Shown piece by piece: positions 9,477 through 24,400 of a stretch of 64,000 bases of DNA (positions are counted from its first letter, which is position 1; each line of letters begins with the position of its first letter). The stretch is from Batrachochytrium dendrobatidis JAM81. Its lineage: Eukaryota > Chytridiomycota > Chytridiomycetes > Rhizophydiales. Location: assembly GCF_000203795.2 (NCBI RefSeq), contig NW_006281101.1:583279-647278 (forward strand), written 5' to 3'. The notes under the pieces are model-generated. The model made no database searches, had not been told where the DNA came from, and saw only the letters and a list, made by a program, of their open reading frames with translations. The translations under genes were made by a program, and so were the position numbers.

Positions 9477-12400
9477 ATGCAATCCGTCTGTGATAAATCC
9501 GAGCAGCATGGGTTTTTGCTGGACCTTGCTCCTCGAATTGCTATGTTGCTTTCACATCCAACCTTGATTGCATCTCTACAGAAACATGAATTTGCTTTAC
9601 TTTCTTCTGTCATGGATCCACTTTGCTCAAATATATCTGGTCAAGACCCATTGCACAATCGCATTTCACATGAACAATTGAACTTGCTTTTACAAATTTT
9701 ATCTTATTTGCTTTTGCGTCCTTCAATGACACCAGATATATGCCATTTATTTCGTCCTATTGTCATTGACCTAGTTGCTCGCTGGCTACTTTTTCCTGCC
9801 ACAGAATACGAGTCTGCTCTTGGAAAAAATATAGATTTTTCGATCGTTTCTTCTGCAAATACCACGACTGCAATGATGGCATCGGTATCCATTTCTCCTG
9901 CGACCTTGGTAGAAACATCATCGCTTAAACATACTCGAGACGGAGTTGAAATTAAATCCATTTCTTCAACATCCAAAGCATTTGATCCTTCTGTTGTATT
10001 TGTCGAATATCTGGCAGCTGCATTTTCCTGTCTACTTCCGATTGTACCTCAGGTCAAGGCACATGCAATTACCGCATTCAAAAATTCACCTTCGTTGTTT
10101 TCAGCTGTAGAATATCTATCTAAAAATCCATCCGTCGAATCTACTTCTCGTCTTACTGCAATCGTTAAAAGCATGTATCGACTTTTGGACTTTTCTAGAA
10201 ACGTGTTTTCTGGTATCTGGGATCATGCGGCTCTCTATACTCTGCTCGACTATCCAGATGACACTGTTAGAATTTATACTGCCCATTCTCTTGCTGTTTT
10301 AGTTGGTATGTCAGATGCGCAACGTAGTGTTTTTTTAAAACAGCATCTGGACAAGGTAAACCCTAATTCACTTTTGCCTCTCATTCCACTTTCCGAGCAG
10401 CTCCAGATAGAATCAATGCATGAAAAATTGTTTGAAAATAGTTTCACATCGCTGCCCTTGAGTTCCCCATATCATTCTGGAGTTCAGGTCTGGATACGCA
10501 CCGATTCTCTTTCATGCTTAACTGTGGATATGTGTGGTATATTACTTCCACATAGTCAACTCATAACTGCTGGACTATCCTCAAATGGCCACCTTCCTTT
10601 GGATATATCTGCGCTTATTTCATTGCAATCTTCTATTTCTGGAACTTCTAATCTGGTTCATACAAACTCGACCGTTTCGTGTCTACATCGTATGGGCATT
10701 GCAATTTCTTTAAACCTTCCCATTCTTCTTGAAGGACCACCTGGTGCGGGTAAAACCACTTTGGTTGAGGAGGCTTCAAGACTTGTTGGTTCTTCTGGTA
10801 AATCTAAATGATTTGATTGGTTTAGACTTTTCAATTTCACGTTTTTTGTACTTACAATTTTATTTATCAATTCTGTAGATCTTCTCAAAATACATCTAGG
10901 AGATCAGACGGATAGTAAGCTTCTTCTTGGCACATACATGACTACATCCACTCCTGGGTCATTTAAATGGCAGCCAGGCGTTTTGACAACAGCTGTTTCT
11001 GAAGGAAGATGGATTTTAATTGAAGACATTGATTTGGCACCCGTTGATGTTGTTGCTGTGCTGGTGCCTCTTCTTGAGACTAGATGGCTGCATATTCCTA
11101 GTCGTGGCGAGCGTATCCAGGCTAAAGATAGTTTCCGTATTTTTGCGACCCGTCGTGCAGCTTCGTCCACTGCAAAAAACGGCAGCTCATTTGCTACAAA
11201 AAGTCGTCAAAATTCTGCAAATCAAAAACATCTGGGAGAGTCTCTTTGGACTGCGATTTTTGTTGATGAAATGAACGATGCCGAGGTTAAACGCGTTGTC
11301 CATTCCCGGTTTCCTATTCTCCAAGGTTGTATTGATGAAATTATGAACTCATATACCACGCTTCGTGAGCAGTTTCAAGAAATGCATTCTGTTGGACGAC
11401 AGTTGTCAACCCGCGATCTCATCAAATGGTGTCATCGTGTAAGTAACCACCATCAGATTCAATCGGCATCTTGCCAAACACTGTCAAGCTCAGTAGAACG
11501 CCAACGCGAAGATTTATTTCGAGAGGCATTTGATTGCTTTATGGCCATGATTCCCAAACTCTCCTTCCGCAATCAGATTGCACACTTCCTTGGCGTCACC
11601 CTTCAAATTCCACAGCACCGAGTAGAGTTTTTTCTTGAGAATTTTGTTCCAAATATTGACGCTAATCTTTCATCAAAAAAGCTTGTATGTGGACGAGTTG
11701 TTCTCCCTATTTTCAATGTCAAAATTGCAAATACACCTCGTCCCCCATTTGCTCCTACTTCACCTTCATTGCGCTTGATTGAGCGACTTGCCGTATCAAT
11801 TTCGCTGTGCGAACCTGTTTTACTTGTTGGCGAGACAGGAACAGGCAAAACGACCGTGGTTCAGCATCTTGCTAGTCATGTTGGATCTAAATTGGTTGTA
11901 ATTAATATGAGCCAGCAATCAGACAGCACAGACTTATTGGGTGGATTTAAGCCTGTGGATGCGTTGCTATTGGTAGTTGCAGTTCGCGAGGAATTCGACG
12001 ACTTGTTTAGTCGTACCTTTTCTGTTAAAAACAATGCATCTTTTTTGTCATCAATTCAAAAGGTATGATGTGAATTTTATTTTTTAAAGTTTAACTATAT
12101 GGCTAACTGACTCAACTTTAGGCATATGCTCGTCGAAATTGGCGCCAATTGATTATTGGGTTTGAAAGTGCTGTTAAAATGGCAAAACAGGTTTTTGATA
12201 AACAACGCAATTCTGCTTCACAAAAGATTGATAACGATGCTGTTCCTGATGCATCTGTGCAGAAGAAAAAGCCCAAACAATTGAATCCAGTGCTTTGCGA
12301 AGAATGGGATAGGTTTTCCAACACTGTAAAGCGACTTTTTGTACAGCTTGACCAAATTAAAAACAATCTTTTTTTCTCTTTTGTTGAAGGAACGCTTGTT

Positions 12401-15400
12401 AAAGCACTTCGACACGGACACTGGATTCTGCTAGACGAGATAAATCTTGCCACTGCAGAAACACTCGAGTGTCTAAGTGGGTTGCTACAATCTTCAGACG
12501 GATCAGTTATGTTATTGGAGCGCGGAGATACAACTCCAATTGTCCGACATCCTAATTTTAGACTTTTTGCCTGCATGAATCCTGCAAATGATGCTGGAAA
12601 ACGTGATTTGCCGCCTGGACTTCGCAGTCGATTTACCGAATTTTGGGTCGAGTCACCCGATACAGTTCAAGCTGACTTGCTCCTTATTATTCGCAGTTAT
12701 ATTTTTTCGCATCTTCCTGCCGGCCCAACTGGGGATCGTATTTGTCTTGATGTTGCCGAGTTTTATTCAGCTGTAAAATCACTTGCTGCTCAAGGCATAC
12801 TTTTTGATGGTGCTGACCAACGTGTACATATCAGTATGCGAACCCTTACCCGTGCACTGTCATACGCCATATATATTGCACCCATGTATGGTATCCGTCG
12901 ATCATTATACGAAGCCACTTATATGACCTTTATGACTGGTCTCGGAGCCGAGAGTCGTCAAAAAGTATCTACATTTCTTAGAAAGTCAATTTTAAACGGC
13001 ATACGGAATCCTGATGCGTTTGTTAAGCAGGTTCCTAAACATCCAGGAGAGCAAGATGACATGGCTGATCTCAACGAAGACGTTCTTCGCGATTCTCCAT
13101 ATATACTGATTGATTGTTTTTGGATTGAAAAAGGTCCATTGGACATTCCTTCTGATCTGGATAGTTTGTTTGTATTGACGCCTTCTGTAAAAGCCAATCT
13201 TGTGAATCTATCTCGAGCAGTACTGTCTCGTAAATATCCAGTTCTTATTCAAGGCCCTACATCAGCTGGTAAAACCAGCATGGTAGAGTATCTTGCTAAG
13301 CGTACAGGACACCGATTTTTACGAATCAATAATCACGAGCATACGGATATTCAAGAGTATTTAGGCAGTTATGTCAGCAATGATCAGGGTGCTTTGGCAT
13401 TTCAAGATGTGAGTTTAGGCTAGTTATTTTATGTTCATTTTTATTGTGTATTGGTTGATTATTCTAATTTGAACATGTGTAGGGTGTGCTGGTTGAAGCT
13501 CTTCGTAAAGGGTATTGGATTGTTTTAGATGAGTTGAATTTGGCACCTAGCGATGTTCTCGAGGCACTCAATCGACTACTTGACGACAATCGCGAGCTTT
13601 TTCTTCCCGAGACACAAGAATTGATTAAGCCTCATCCTCATTTTATGCTATTTGCAACACAGAATCCTGCTGGTCAGTACGGTGGTCGTAAGCAACTTTC
13701 TCGTGCTTTTAGAAATCGATTTTTGGAGCTTCATTTTTCAGACATTGCTGAAGGAAATCTTGAAATGATTTTGGAGAAGCGATGTCGAATCGCACCGTCC
13801 TATGCTAAGAAGCTTGTAACCGTATACAAAAGCCTCCAAAAGCTGCGTGACACCTCGCGTATTTTTGACGGTCGACAGTCGTTTATCACTCTGCGTGATT
13901 TGTTTAGATGGGCTTTACGTGGCGCAGTGGGATATCAAAGGCTTGCAGAGGATGGTTATATGCAGCTTGCTGAACGAGTTCGTAAGCCAGAAGATCGCGC
14001 AACTATCAAGAAAATTTTAGAAATCGAGTTTAAAGTGACTATAGACGAAGAGGCCATGTATGAGAGTTTGTTCAAGCAAATTTGGGCTTCATTAGAGACA
14101 TACATACCAACAAATCAAAGTTTTTCTCGTATGGTGGATCAGATTGTATGGACGCAAGCCATGCGAAGACTATTTGTACTGGTGCATTTGGCTATGCAAC
14201 ATTCCGAACCTGTGTTGCTTGTAGGCGAAACGGGTTGTGGAAAAACCACTGTGGTTCAAATTCTTTCTGCTTTGGCCAACCGTCACTTGCATATTATTAA
14301 TGCACATCAAAATTCAGAAACAGCAGATTTTCTTGGAAGTCAGCGTCCTACACGTGAGCGTGAACAGGCAGAAACAGAATTTCGTGATCAGATGCGTCTA
14401 CTACTGAGTCACCCAGCTTTACTACAGGATAATGTGATTGATACTAAATATGAAAAGCTTGGAACAATGATAGAAAAGGCAGAGGCTATTGCTGCACTAT
14501 TTGAAACACTTGATTTAGATGAAGATACACTTAAAGCACTTCAATCTCAAGTACAGCTGTGCTTGAAACTTGGCCGGAAATCTAGAGCGTTGTTTGCCTG
14601 GGCTGATGGACCTCTTGTGCAGGCAATGAAGCAAGGTGACTTTTTTCTTCTTGATGAAATTTCATTGGCAGACGATTCGGTACTTGAGCGCCTGAATTCT
14701 GTTTTGGAACCTCAACGTTTACTTGTGCTTGCCGAAAATGGTACCAAAGAAATCCAAGAAATTACTGCTGCCGAGGAATTTAGAATTTTTGCTACCATGA
14801 ATCCTGGCGGTGATTACGGGAAAAAAGAGCTTAGCCCTGCTTTGCGTAACCGATTCACTGAAATTTGGGTGTCTTCAGTATCTTCTCGCGTAGATCTATT
14901 GCATATCTTGGAAAAAAAATTGCATCCACTCAATATGCCAACAGAAGTTTGTTGTCTGTGGGGAAACCGGATTTTAGATTTTCTGTATTGGCTGGCAGAT
15001 CAATTGCATAAGCCTATTGAAAGTATTGTTTCACTTCGTGATATTCTTGCCTGGGTTGGCTTTATGTGTTCCACTTCTTCCCACCTTGAAGTTGCAAATG
15101 CTTTTTTCCATGGTGGATGTATGGTGCTGATTGATGGAATGAGTATCAATCCACTTTTTGGCACAATGGGGTCATCCACTGTTACACTTGCAAAAACATC
15201 CAGATACTTTTTGCGTAGACTGGCAGAGGGTAAAAGTATTGATCAGATTGTATTTGATGATTGCATTACGGCTCATGACGATGCAGAATTTGGTATTGTA
15301 GTCCCCAAACTCAACACGGCAGGATCTCACTTTGGTGCAAATGATTTTTACATTTCGGTTGGAAACGCTCCATCCAAAAATGTTAGTTTTGCAATGCAGG

Positions 15401-18400
15401 CTCCTACAACTCTGTCCAACTGCATGCAATTGCTTCGTGCCTTGCAACTCAACAAGCCTATTCTTTTGGAGGGTAGTCCAGGTGTAGGCAAAACTTCTCT
15501 TGTTGCATCGTTGGCAGCAGTATCACAGCACAATATAGTTCGTATTAACTTGTCAGAACAAACGGATTTAATGGATCTGTTTGGATCAGATCTTCCTGTG
15601 GAGGGAGGTTCTGGAGGCGAATTTGCATGGCGAGATGGACCTTTTTTGAAGGCAGTTCAAGATGGCGCATGGGTATTGTTGGATGAGCTCAATTTGGCGT
15701 CTCAACAAGTGCTTGAAGGTTTAAACTCTTGTTTAGATCATCGTGCAATCATTTATATTCCCGAGTTGGATCGCAACGTAACCTGCCATCCTGATTTTCG
15801 TGTTTTTGCAGCGCAGAATCCACAGCATGAAGGAGGTGGTCGAAAAGGTTTGCCAAAGTCTTTTGTCAATCGGTTTAGTCAGGTGTATGTTGCCCCACTG
15901 AACATGGGTGACTTGCGATTCATTAGCTCGGCTCTTTACCCCAATCTTGATCCAGCAGTATCTGAAAAAATGATCACGTTTAATGAACGGATTCGTGAAG
16001 AAACCATGGTCAAGTGTTCATTTGGATGGCGTGGTGCTCCATGGGAGTTTAATCTCCGTGATGTTTTGCGTTGGATTGAGCTATGGCAGGCTAATGTACT
16101 CAAGCTTAAAAACAGTACACAGGTTTCTGCCATTGATCCTGGATACTTTTTGGAGATAATTTATACTCACAGAATGCGAACTCCATCAGACCGACAACGC
16201 GTTCGGGATATCTTTATCGATGTTTTTGGATACCTGCCTGATCATTCCACAAATCACCCACGATTGTATATTACTCCTACATTGCTGCAGATTGGAAACT
16301 CTTTTTTGAAGCGTGCTGCTTTCCGTGGTACTCACAAATATGGCGTTCCTACAGATCACTTACAAATCCTCCCATCCGCACTGCCATTTTTAGAATCTCT
16401 TGTTCAATGTGTTGAAACAAAGTCACTGCCTCTTATTATTGGACCAACTGCTACCGGTAAAAGCTCTATTGTGCGATTGCTAGCGTCTATCTCTGGTCAA
16501 AATTTACACGAAGTCACACTTAATCCTGGAGTTGACGCTCTTGAGCTTCTTGGTGGATTTGAGCAAATAGATCTTGTTCGTCTTAGTCAAGAAATTATCG
16601 ATACTTTTGAAAAAGTCTTGCATACCGTACTGACTAGTGGACTGTTGCAACCCAATTTGGTTTCTTTAAAAACTCTGACACAGATTCAGCTAGACTGGTC
16701 GGCATTTTGTTTGAAGCATGCAAACCTTTCGACTTTGGATTCTGTGGCTATATTCCAGCAACTTTCCAGTTCGCTTCAAAAAATTGCTGCGTCTTTGCAT
16801 ACCCCGCTGCATGCTTTTGCCGATATTCAGAATTTACTTACAACCTATACTGAATTTTTGAGCTCTGGTGTTCGTGGCCGCTTTGAATGGGTCGACAGTG
16901 CTCTTATACGCGCTCTTGAGCATGGCGACTGGCTCCTCATTGATAATGTCAACCTGTGCTCAACCAGCGTACTGGATCGTCTCAATCCTTTAGTTGAAAC
17001 CAATGGAGCAATAGCAATCAGTGAGCGTGGATTGGTGCATGGTGAAATTAAAGTCATCACACCACATCCTAATTTTCGTCTTTTTATGGCAATGGATCCA
17101 CAGTATGGCGAAGTTTCTCGAGCAATGCGTAATCGTAGTGTTGAGATATATATTGATCATTTTCAAACATCCATTAGTGCAAATACTTTTTCTGTTGCTA
17201 AACTTACCTCCTCTGTTGGATTTTCTGGTGATGCACTGGCCTCTGCCATTGTTCAAGTATCTGCACGCGATTCTCACACTAGTGGGTATGAACAACCTAG
17301 CACTGACTCTCGAAGTCCAATACTAAACGCTAGATTAATTGTTGAGCAACTTCAACGAGGCGATTCATTAGAATCGGCAGTTCATTCTACTTTGGATCCT
17401 GAAACTGCTGCAATCACTTTACAAGCAATGTCTGCTCTAGGTCAAAACTATCCTAGCTGTTGGCCACAGTTTGTATCAGGAAAGCTACTTTCACAACACT
17501 CTACTCTTGCATCTCTTTCTATTTCTGCAGCAGGGATCATTGCACATACAAGTTGTACTAGAAGAGATTTAAAATTTGTATCACCTACTTCACTAATGCC
17601 TGTAATGTTTGAAAAACCAAGTCGAGCAGATATAGTTGCAGCAGCAATCGATTCATTTTTACAGGACACTACTTTTGCTGATTTTTCTACACGAAAACTT
17701 TGGCTAATAATGTGGAGGGATGCTCTTGGATTATCAGTTGATCGTGAGCTTAAAGATGCGTTTGATTTGGCACTTAGACTTGTCGAATCTAAACCCATGG
17801 ATGCTGCTGTTGTAAAAATTAGTGCCTTTTCAAATATGCAACTGGCTTGTTTTGGAATAGCCAATGCAGATGCAATCAATTTTCCTATAGATTTACAGCA
17901 AACTGGTATTCCTTGCATTACGACTCAGACAAGTGCGTTCAACGGAACTGTATTTCGTTTAGTTCGACGCCAATATAGAGAACAACTAGTTGAAGATTCT
18001 ATTTATAAGCAATCAGCTGATACTCTTGTTCGAGATATGAGTGTTGCACAACTCTCATATGCTTTGCAGATGGGCGTGTTACGTTTATCACAACTTCCAC
18101 ATCCATGTGTAGAAACAATCTATCCACTTTTAAATGCTACCAGAGATATTTGCATTTCTATTCTAAATGTAGCTCAAATCTCGAATCAGTCTTTGAGTTT
18201 TTTCAAAGTAAGAAATGATTTGATGGCCATTTGAACTCGATCTATTTTTACTAATCTGATGCTATTTAATGCTATAATCTAGACTCTTGTACCTATTGTA
18301 AAGTTGATGGATCGTCGCTATGAACTATGGGAATCAACCCAAACAAGCACGGTAGATATTTCAAAGTTGGTACTCTGTGTTCGCCGTATTGCAAAGCTGG

Positions 18401-21400
18401 TACCCGTATGTGTTTCTCTATGTCCTGAGAACACAATTGAGATGGGCATGATTTCCAATGCTGTTGAAAAGGCATGGGAAGCTCTTAGCATTGAAAAGAT
18501 CAAGGCATTAGGAGTGTTGTGGAAACTCGGGGGTATTACGACATTGCATACTCCGTTATTGATCGATATAGCAACACAGTTTGATAAAGTCAACACCCGA
18601 TTGAACTCTGCACTTCAAAATCCGTTTGATTGGATATCCAGAAAAACAATCACAGCTGCTGGATTAGATGTCAAAAAGGCAGTCATGGAAGGTGTCGCAA
18701 CCCTTCACTACCTCAATGAAAAGGATACCCCCAACACTGAGTTGTTGCAAATGCTGCAGGATGTGCCTGAAAAACTTGATGAATGCATTACAAAGTTGGA
18801 CGCGACTCAATCGGTATCTCTTATGATGCTTTCCAACATTGACGCCCAGCTTGCCACTATTACTCTTTGGCCGTTTTTCGATACATGGGCACTGGCGTCT
18901 GAGCTCACTATTATTGAAAAAATCTACATTCATTTACACAACGGACAGATCGATAACTCTCAACTAATCAAGTCTATTCGCGAGTTTATCAACTCGGCTG
19001 TGACGACTACCTCACTTCCCCCATTGCATTTTGAACCATTACAGCGACTTGTGTGGGCATTGGATGATGATTTAAAAAACAACTCAAATCATGCTATTGC
19101 TGAGCATTCCAAAAAGCAGTTTGTGCATACAATTGCTCAAGAGGCATTGCATCAATGGAGTAAATCATTTTGGAATAATGGATTTGCTTTTTGGCGATCT
19201 TCAACTATGGGCAATCGTGAGTCATTTATGATGAATGGTCAAATCCTGCAACTGCTATCTTTGGAGAACGAACTTGCTACAGGACTGGTAAGGATCAAAA
19301 CTATGCTAAATATTTGACTTTGCCACTTGATTTTATTTTTTGCAGTTTTTAATTCGTCTATAATTTAGGAAACGGCAATCCACATCAGCAACAAAGGGAG
19401 CGAATCTATGCATATTCCTTTGTACAATGGCTTAAGTGGTCATACTCTTGCGTTGCTTGCAAGCATTTCTAAAGTTCCTGTATATTCCTCTGCTAGCAAA
19501 GTGCAGCAGATGAAGGCATTACTGCGTCATACTGCCTCGCCTGATTTTGAAATATCACAGCGTAACAAATTTGACGTGTGTGTTTTGATGGCATGCATTC
19601 GTCAGCTTTTGTTGGCTCATGCTACACTTTACTCGGTAGAAACGCTTGATGCCATTCGTTCCGGAATAGACCAACTTGGATTGTTGACCATTTCAGAAAT
19701 AGCTGAGATCAAGGATTTATTACTTCAAGTCAACTCTCAACGGATGAAATTGATTGTCCAGAAATACTTGAGTCCAATGATCGATTCTCTTGCGCTGTGT
19801 ATCAAAAAGGATAAAATTTCTGTGGTCCAGCTCAATATCGAGTTTTCCAAAGCTTGGGTTTTGTATTCGCTTGCATTTTTGGAAGTTTATATTCCAGATT
19901 TGCCCGTAGACCCTGTTGCTATGAGAACTGCCAAAATTGCTCTTGCTTCACGACATGCAGATCGTTTAAAGGCAGGCATTCTTGTGAGTGCGGACAAAGA
20001 ATTTATTCAATGCCAAAACAAACTCAGTCCTTATACTCAAGCTAAAGTGGAGGATTTGGAATTTGAGTTTTCTAGAATGACTAGATGGCGCTCTAAACTC
20101 CCCATTCGTCCAACCAGATCTCAAATGGTTGATATTGTCAATGAACTGCAGCAGGTGAAGCAGAGTGTGCTTCATTTCGACACTATTCAACTATTACTTA
20201 CACAGCTGGTGGCCGAGACTGGTTTATCCTCCGATGTGCTTTATCAAGAAGAGTCCTTGCAAGATGTAATCCAATCAATTATTGACCGTATTGATGCAAA
20301 GTATCCACAATATCGCGACCTCTTGCTTCCTGCATGTACTGCTCTTTATCAACTCAAGTATGGTATTCGACTAATGCGTCATGCTGGTTCTATTTTGCAT
20401 TTGAGAGATGCTTCATCTTCCATTGCTCCACTTGTTAGATTTGTCCAAGACTTTCAAATTGAGCAATTTGATGTTGTGTTGGATCATGTCGGCTCTATTC
20501 GTGGAAACAGCCAATCTCTTATGCAAACCAAACTTGAGATTCAATTAGCTACAATAGAGCAGCTTGTGGCTTTTGTTAGATCTGGATTAAATGTCGATAC
20601 TTCAGTCCTTCTTCGTATACACGCATTCTTTGATGCCGTTGTTGATATCTGGGGAGAAGCTGAAGCTCAACAAAAACGCTTGGAAGAGGAGAAAGAATCA
20701 CTGTTTGCTATGACTCAAGCCAACGTAGTGACTGATGAAGAGCGGGAAGAAACCGAGTTTTGCCAGCGATTTCCTGACTTTTTTGAAACATTTGCTGATA
20801 TTATTCCTGTTGATCCGCTAAACGATTCCGAAGCCCCCAAAGATGCGCCTGCAAAATCCAAACAGCCTGTCATTATTCCTACATTTAATGATGCTCAAGC
20901 ATGGCGTATTGCTACAAGCTATAAATATACAGTTGGCGCATTTGGTACGGCATCTACAACTGGCTTCCAAAAACAATGGAGTTCTGCGTTTCTCTCCTGT
21001 TTGGATGCTGCAATGGCAGTTTGTCGTTTGGATGGTGTATCGGTTCCTCCCACTATGGATCAAATGGGACGACTTGGATTTGTGTTTGCTTCGGCAAAGC
21101 ATATCTCTGATTTTTCCACTACAAATGTTTCTGATTCAGATGTGTATGACTTTTACAACGACTCCAATGTATACGAGGCTCAACAAATTCAATCTCTCTT
21201 AGTGAAATTTGATAGCCGTATAAATGATCTTCTTGCACAATGGCCTGATCATGATGTATTGGTTCATTTGAGTGCTATTTGCCGACGAATCGCGTCATTT
21301 CCCGTTGCATCCCCACTCATGAAACTACTGACTGGAATTGAGCTATTGCTGATCAAAAGTCAGGACTGGGAAGCGTATGCCAGCAAGGAGGTGTCTCTCA

Positions 21401-24400
21401 AGATGTGTTTAGATGATATAGTTTTATTTATTGTCAAATGGCGTCGACTTGAACTCAATACATGGCGCCAACTGCTAAAATTGGAAGAGCGTCGTTGTGC
21501 TGCCAAAGTCGGCAAACTTTGGTTTCATTTATGGAGAACCACAATGGGTATTTTGCGTAATCCTGACTTTGACTTGACTCAGGTAAATTTTAAATGTGCA
21601 TGTTTATTCCGATTGAAACTATTGCATTTAAACCAAATTTCTTACCTCGTACGTATATGACTTGTGATTATTAGACGGAATCAGAAAAAAGTACGCTTAT
21701 GAACGGACTGTTTGCAACATTTGATAACATGTGTATATCATCTCCTATTGGACAATTTTCTGAAAGATTGGATATGCTGCGCTCTTTTCATAAGCATCTG
21801 AGCCACCTAGACAAGAGCTGTCCAGACGAAATGTTCACTGGGCTTAAAACCATTATATCTATTCTTTGGAACGTAATTTCTTACTATTCACAATTTTCAC
21901 TCTCTGTGGAAACGGCTTTAACCAATGCTCGCAAGCCAATTCTTACAGAACTCAAAAAATATGTAAAGATCGCCACATGGAAAGATGTCAATGTATTTGC
22001 TTTGAAAGAGAGCGCCAAGCGTACACATTACCATCTGAACAAGTTTGTGAAAAAGTACATGCTAAGTCTTGAGCAGCCAGTAAAAGACGTTATTGCTACA
22101 TTTCAAGAGACTCCTCCATCGATGCCTGCTTTGCCAGCAGAAATAAAAATAGAGCCCGAGTCGATGTGGGATATTTGCCAGCTATCTGCCATGCAAAGCT
22201 GTCAAACATCATTGGCAATACCAAAAACTACGGATGGCAATTCGGCATTTATAGAAAATGCTACACGTGTACCAGATGCTCACAAACTACTTGGCAGGAT
22301 GAAAAGCATGACCATGTCAGTGATTTCGGATAATGTCTATGCAGATACAGCTTCTGGAGTCGAGGGATTTTTAGAAACAATACTAGAGCGAGTTGACCTA
22401 TTCAGAAAAGTAAACGTTGCTGCTCAAGGGGATATCAAAGTCGCCAAGGGTCAGAAGTTGATGCGAAAAAAGGCTTTAGTTGATCTACTAAAATATCTAG
22501 CAATTCTTGGCCTTTTGCCTCGATGCAGACAACGATTTGCGCATCATCAGGACTCTTTTGTTACAAATACGTATCCAGAATTGGAAGTATCAAAGCTTGT
22601 ATCTGTCATTTCGGCTTTGGCACCTTCTTCCTGGATGCATTCTGAATTGCACACTCTTGCTGAGCGTGCACACCAATATCATTTCCGAAATATTGCCAGA
22701 ATAGCTGTTGTTAGAAGTGCTGCACTTTCTATGCCTTTGGATCTTACAATGCTAGAAATCGAGCGTTCAGTCAGCTCGTTGGAGCATCTTCTCAACATTT
22801 CGTTGGAGCAGCGATCGCTTATTTCTTCCTTCTTGACCAATATAACACAAATGTCGGGCTTTGCTGAGCAAGTTCGCTACATTATTAGCACACCCTCACA
22901 GGTTGAATTCCAATCCAATAGCAAATACATTGGCAATCTCGTAGCTGCTCAACGCGCAGTGAATAATGCAGTGATTGTTGTTTCTCAGTCTATAACTGTA
23001 AGCGACATGGTAAAAAAACATGGTCATTCAGTTACTGCCAAATTCATTGAGCGTATCAATACTGTTTTGGAGTCTTTGAAAGCCATAAAATCCAGTATCG
23101 ATGCTTCATGTATGCTGAATGTTGCTACTTACTTGCCTTCGCTGGTGGTGGTTGTCAAGGACAAAGACTCGACCAACTATTCCAGAATAGTTGCAGCATT
23201 GACAGAAGCGTATTACAGTCTTTGCAGCATTCAGTCTGATTTTCCAGAACACGATCTGTTTATTCGTGACGCTGTCAGTTTGGTGTGTTCGGGACTTGAT
23301 TCCCTACCCTCGACTTTGAATCTTGAAGAAAATCTAGAAAGCATGGATAATCTATCCAACATTTCAACTATTTTGTCCAAAGCAGATTTAGTGGTTGAAC
23401 ATCTACTCATTGCATTCCAGCATTTGCGGACACCCATGGAGGATGTTAGCAAAAATACTGCAAAAAAGAACTCTGCCGATGACGTAGATAAAGAAGTCGA
23501 TGAATTTGGACTAGATTCTAATCGATTGATAGATATGCACAATCTTACTCGAGCTGTATTTGAAACATCAGCAGTTTCCAACGTGCGGTTGGCTGTATCT
23601 GATTTACTCGTGACTATTGAATCGTGTGTTGCCAGTGGAGATACACTACTTAACAATCAGTTGCCGGTATTGCTGGCCCACATTGCTCCGCTTTTTAACC
23701 AGTATTATGCACTAGCCCAATTTCGACTTTTGCAGCATTTTTCACTTGCCAAATCTGTTTCTAAACTGACATATATCTTGTCAAATCTGTTTGCATCCCT
23801 TTTCAAAGAAGGATTCTGCTTACCAAAATCTAGCGAGGAAGATGACGATGACTGTGCCATGGAAGACCATGCTGAAGGAACAGGTATGGGAGAAGGTGAT
23901 GGTAAAAAAGATGTCAGTGACGAAATTGAAAATGAGGATCAGGCCGAAGGAGCACAAACCAAAGGTGCTATACCACCACCGGAACCCGAAAAGCACATTG
24001 ACGATGAAGACGATGGCATTGAAATGACCAACGATTTTGATGGCATTCTCGAGGATGTCGATGGTGATGACGACGACAATGAAGCAGATGATGACGAGGA
24101 TAATGATCAGGAATTGGACGAAGAGATGGGTGACTTGGACAAGGATCTTGCCGATGTTGTTGATGAAAAGCTATGGGACGATGATGATCAAGTAGACAAT
24201 CATGAACAAGATGAAAAAACTGAATGCGATGCGCCTGTCGATGGTGGTGCTAACGAGTCGGAGATTGTTGCTGAAGAGGAAACCAATGAGAAAAATAGAA
24301 AGGATCAAGACAAAAAGAAACCCCAAGATCAGCAAGCAGACAAAGACGAAACTGCCGATGATACCAAGAAGCAACAGGATGAGCAAAATGATGGGTCTGA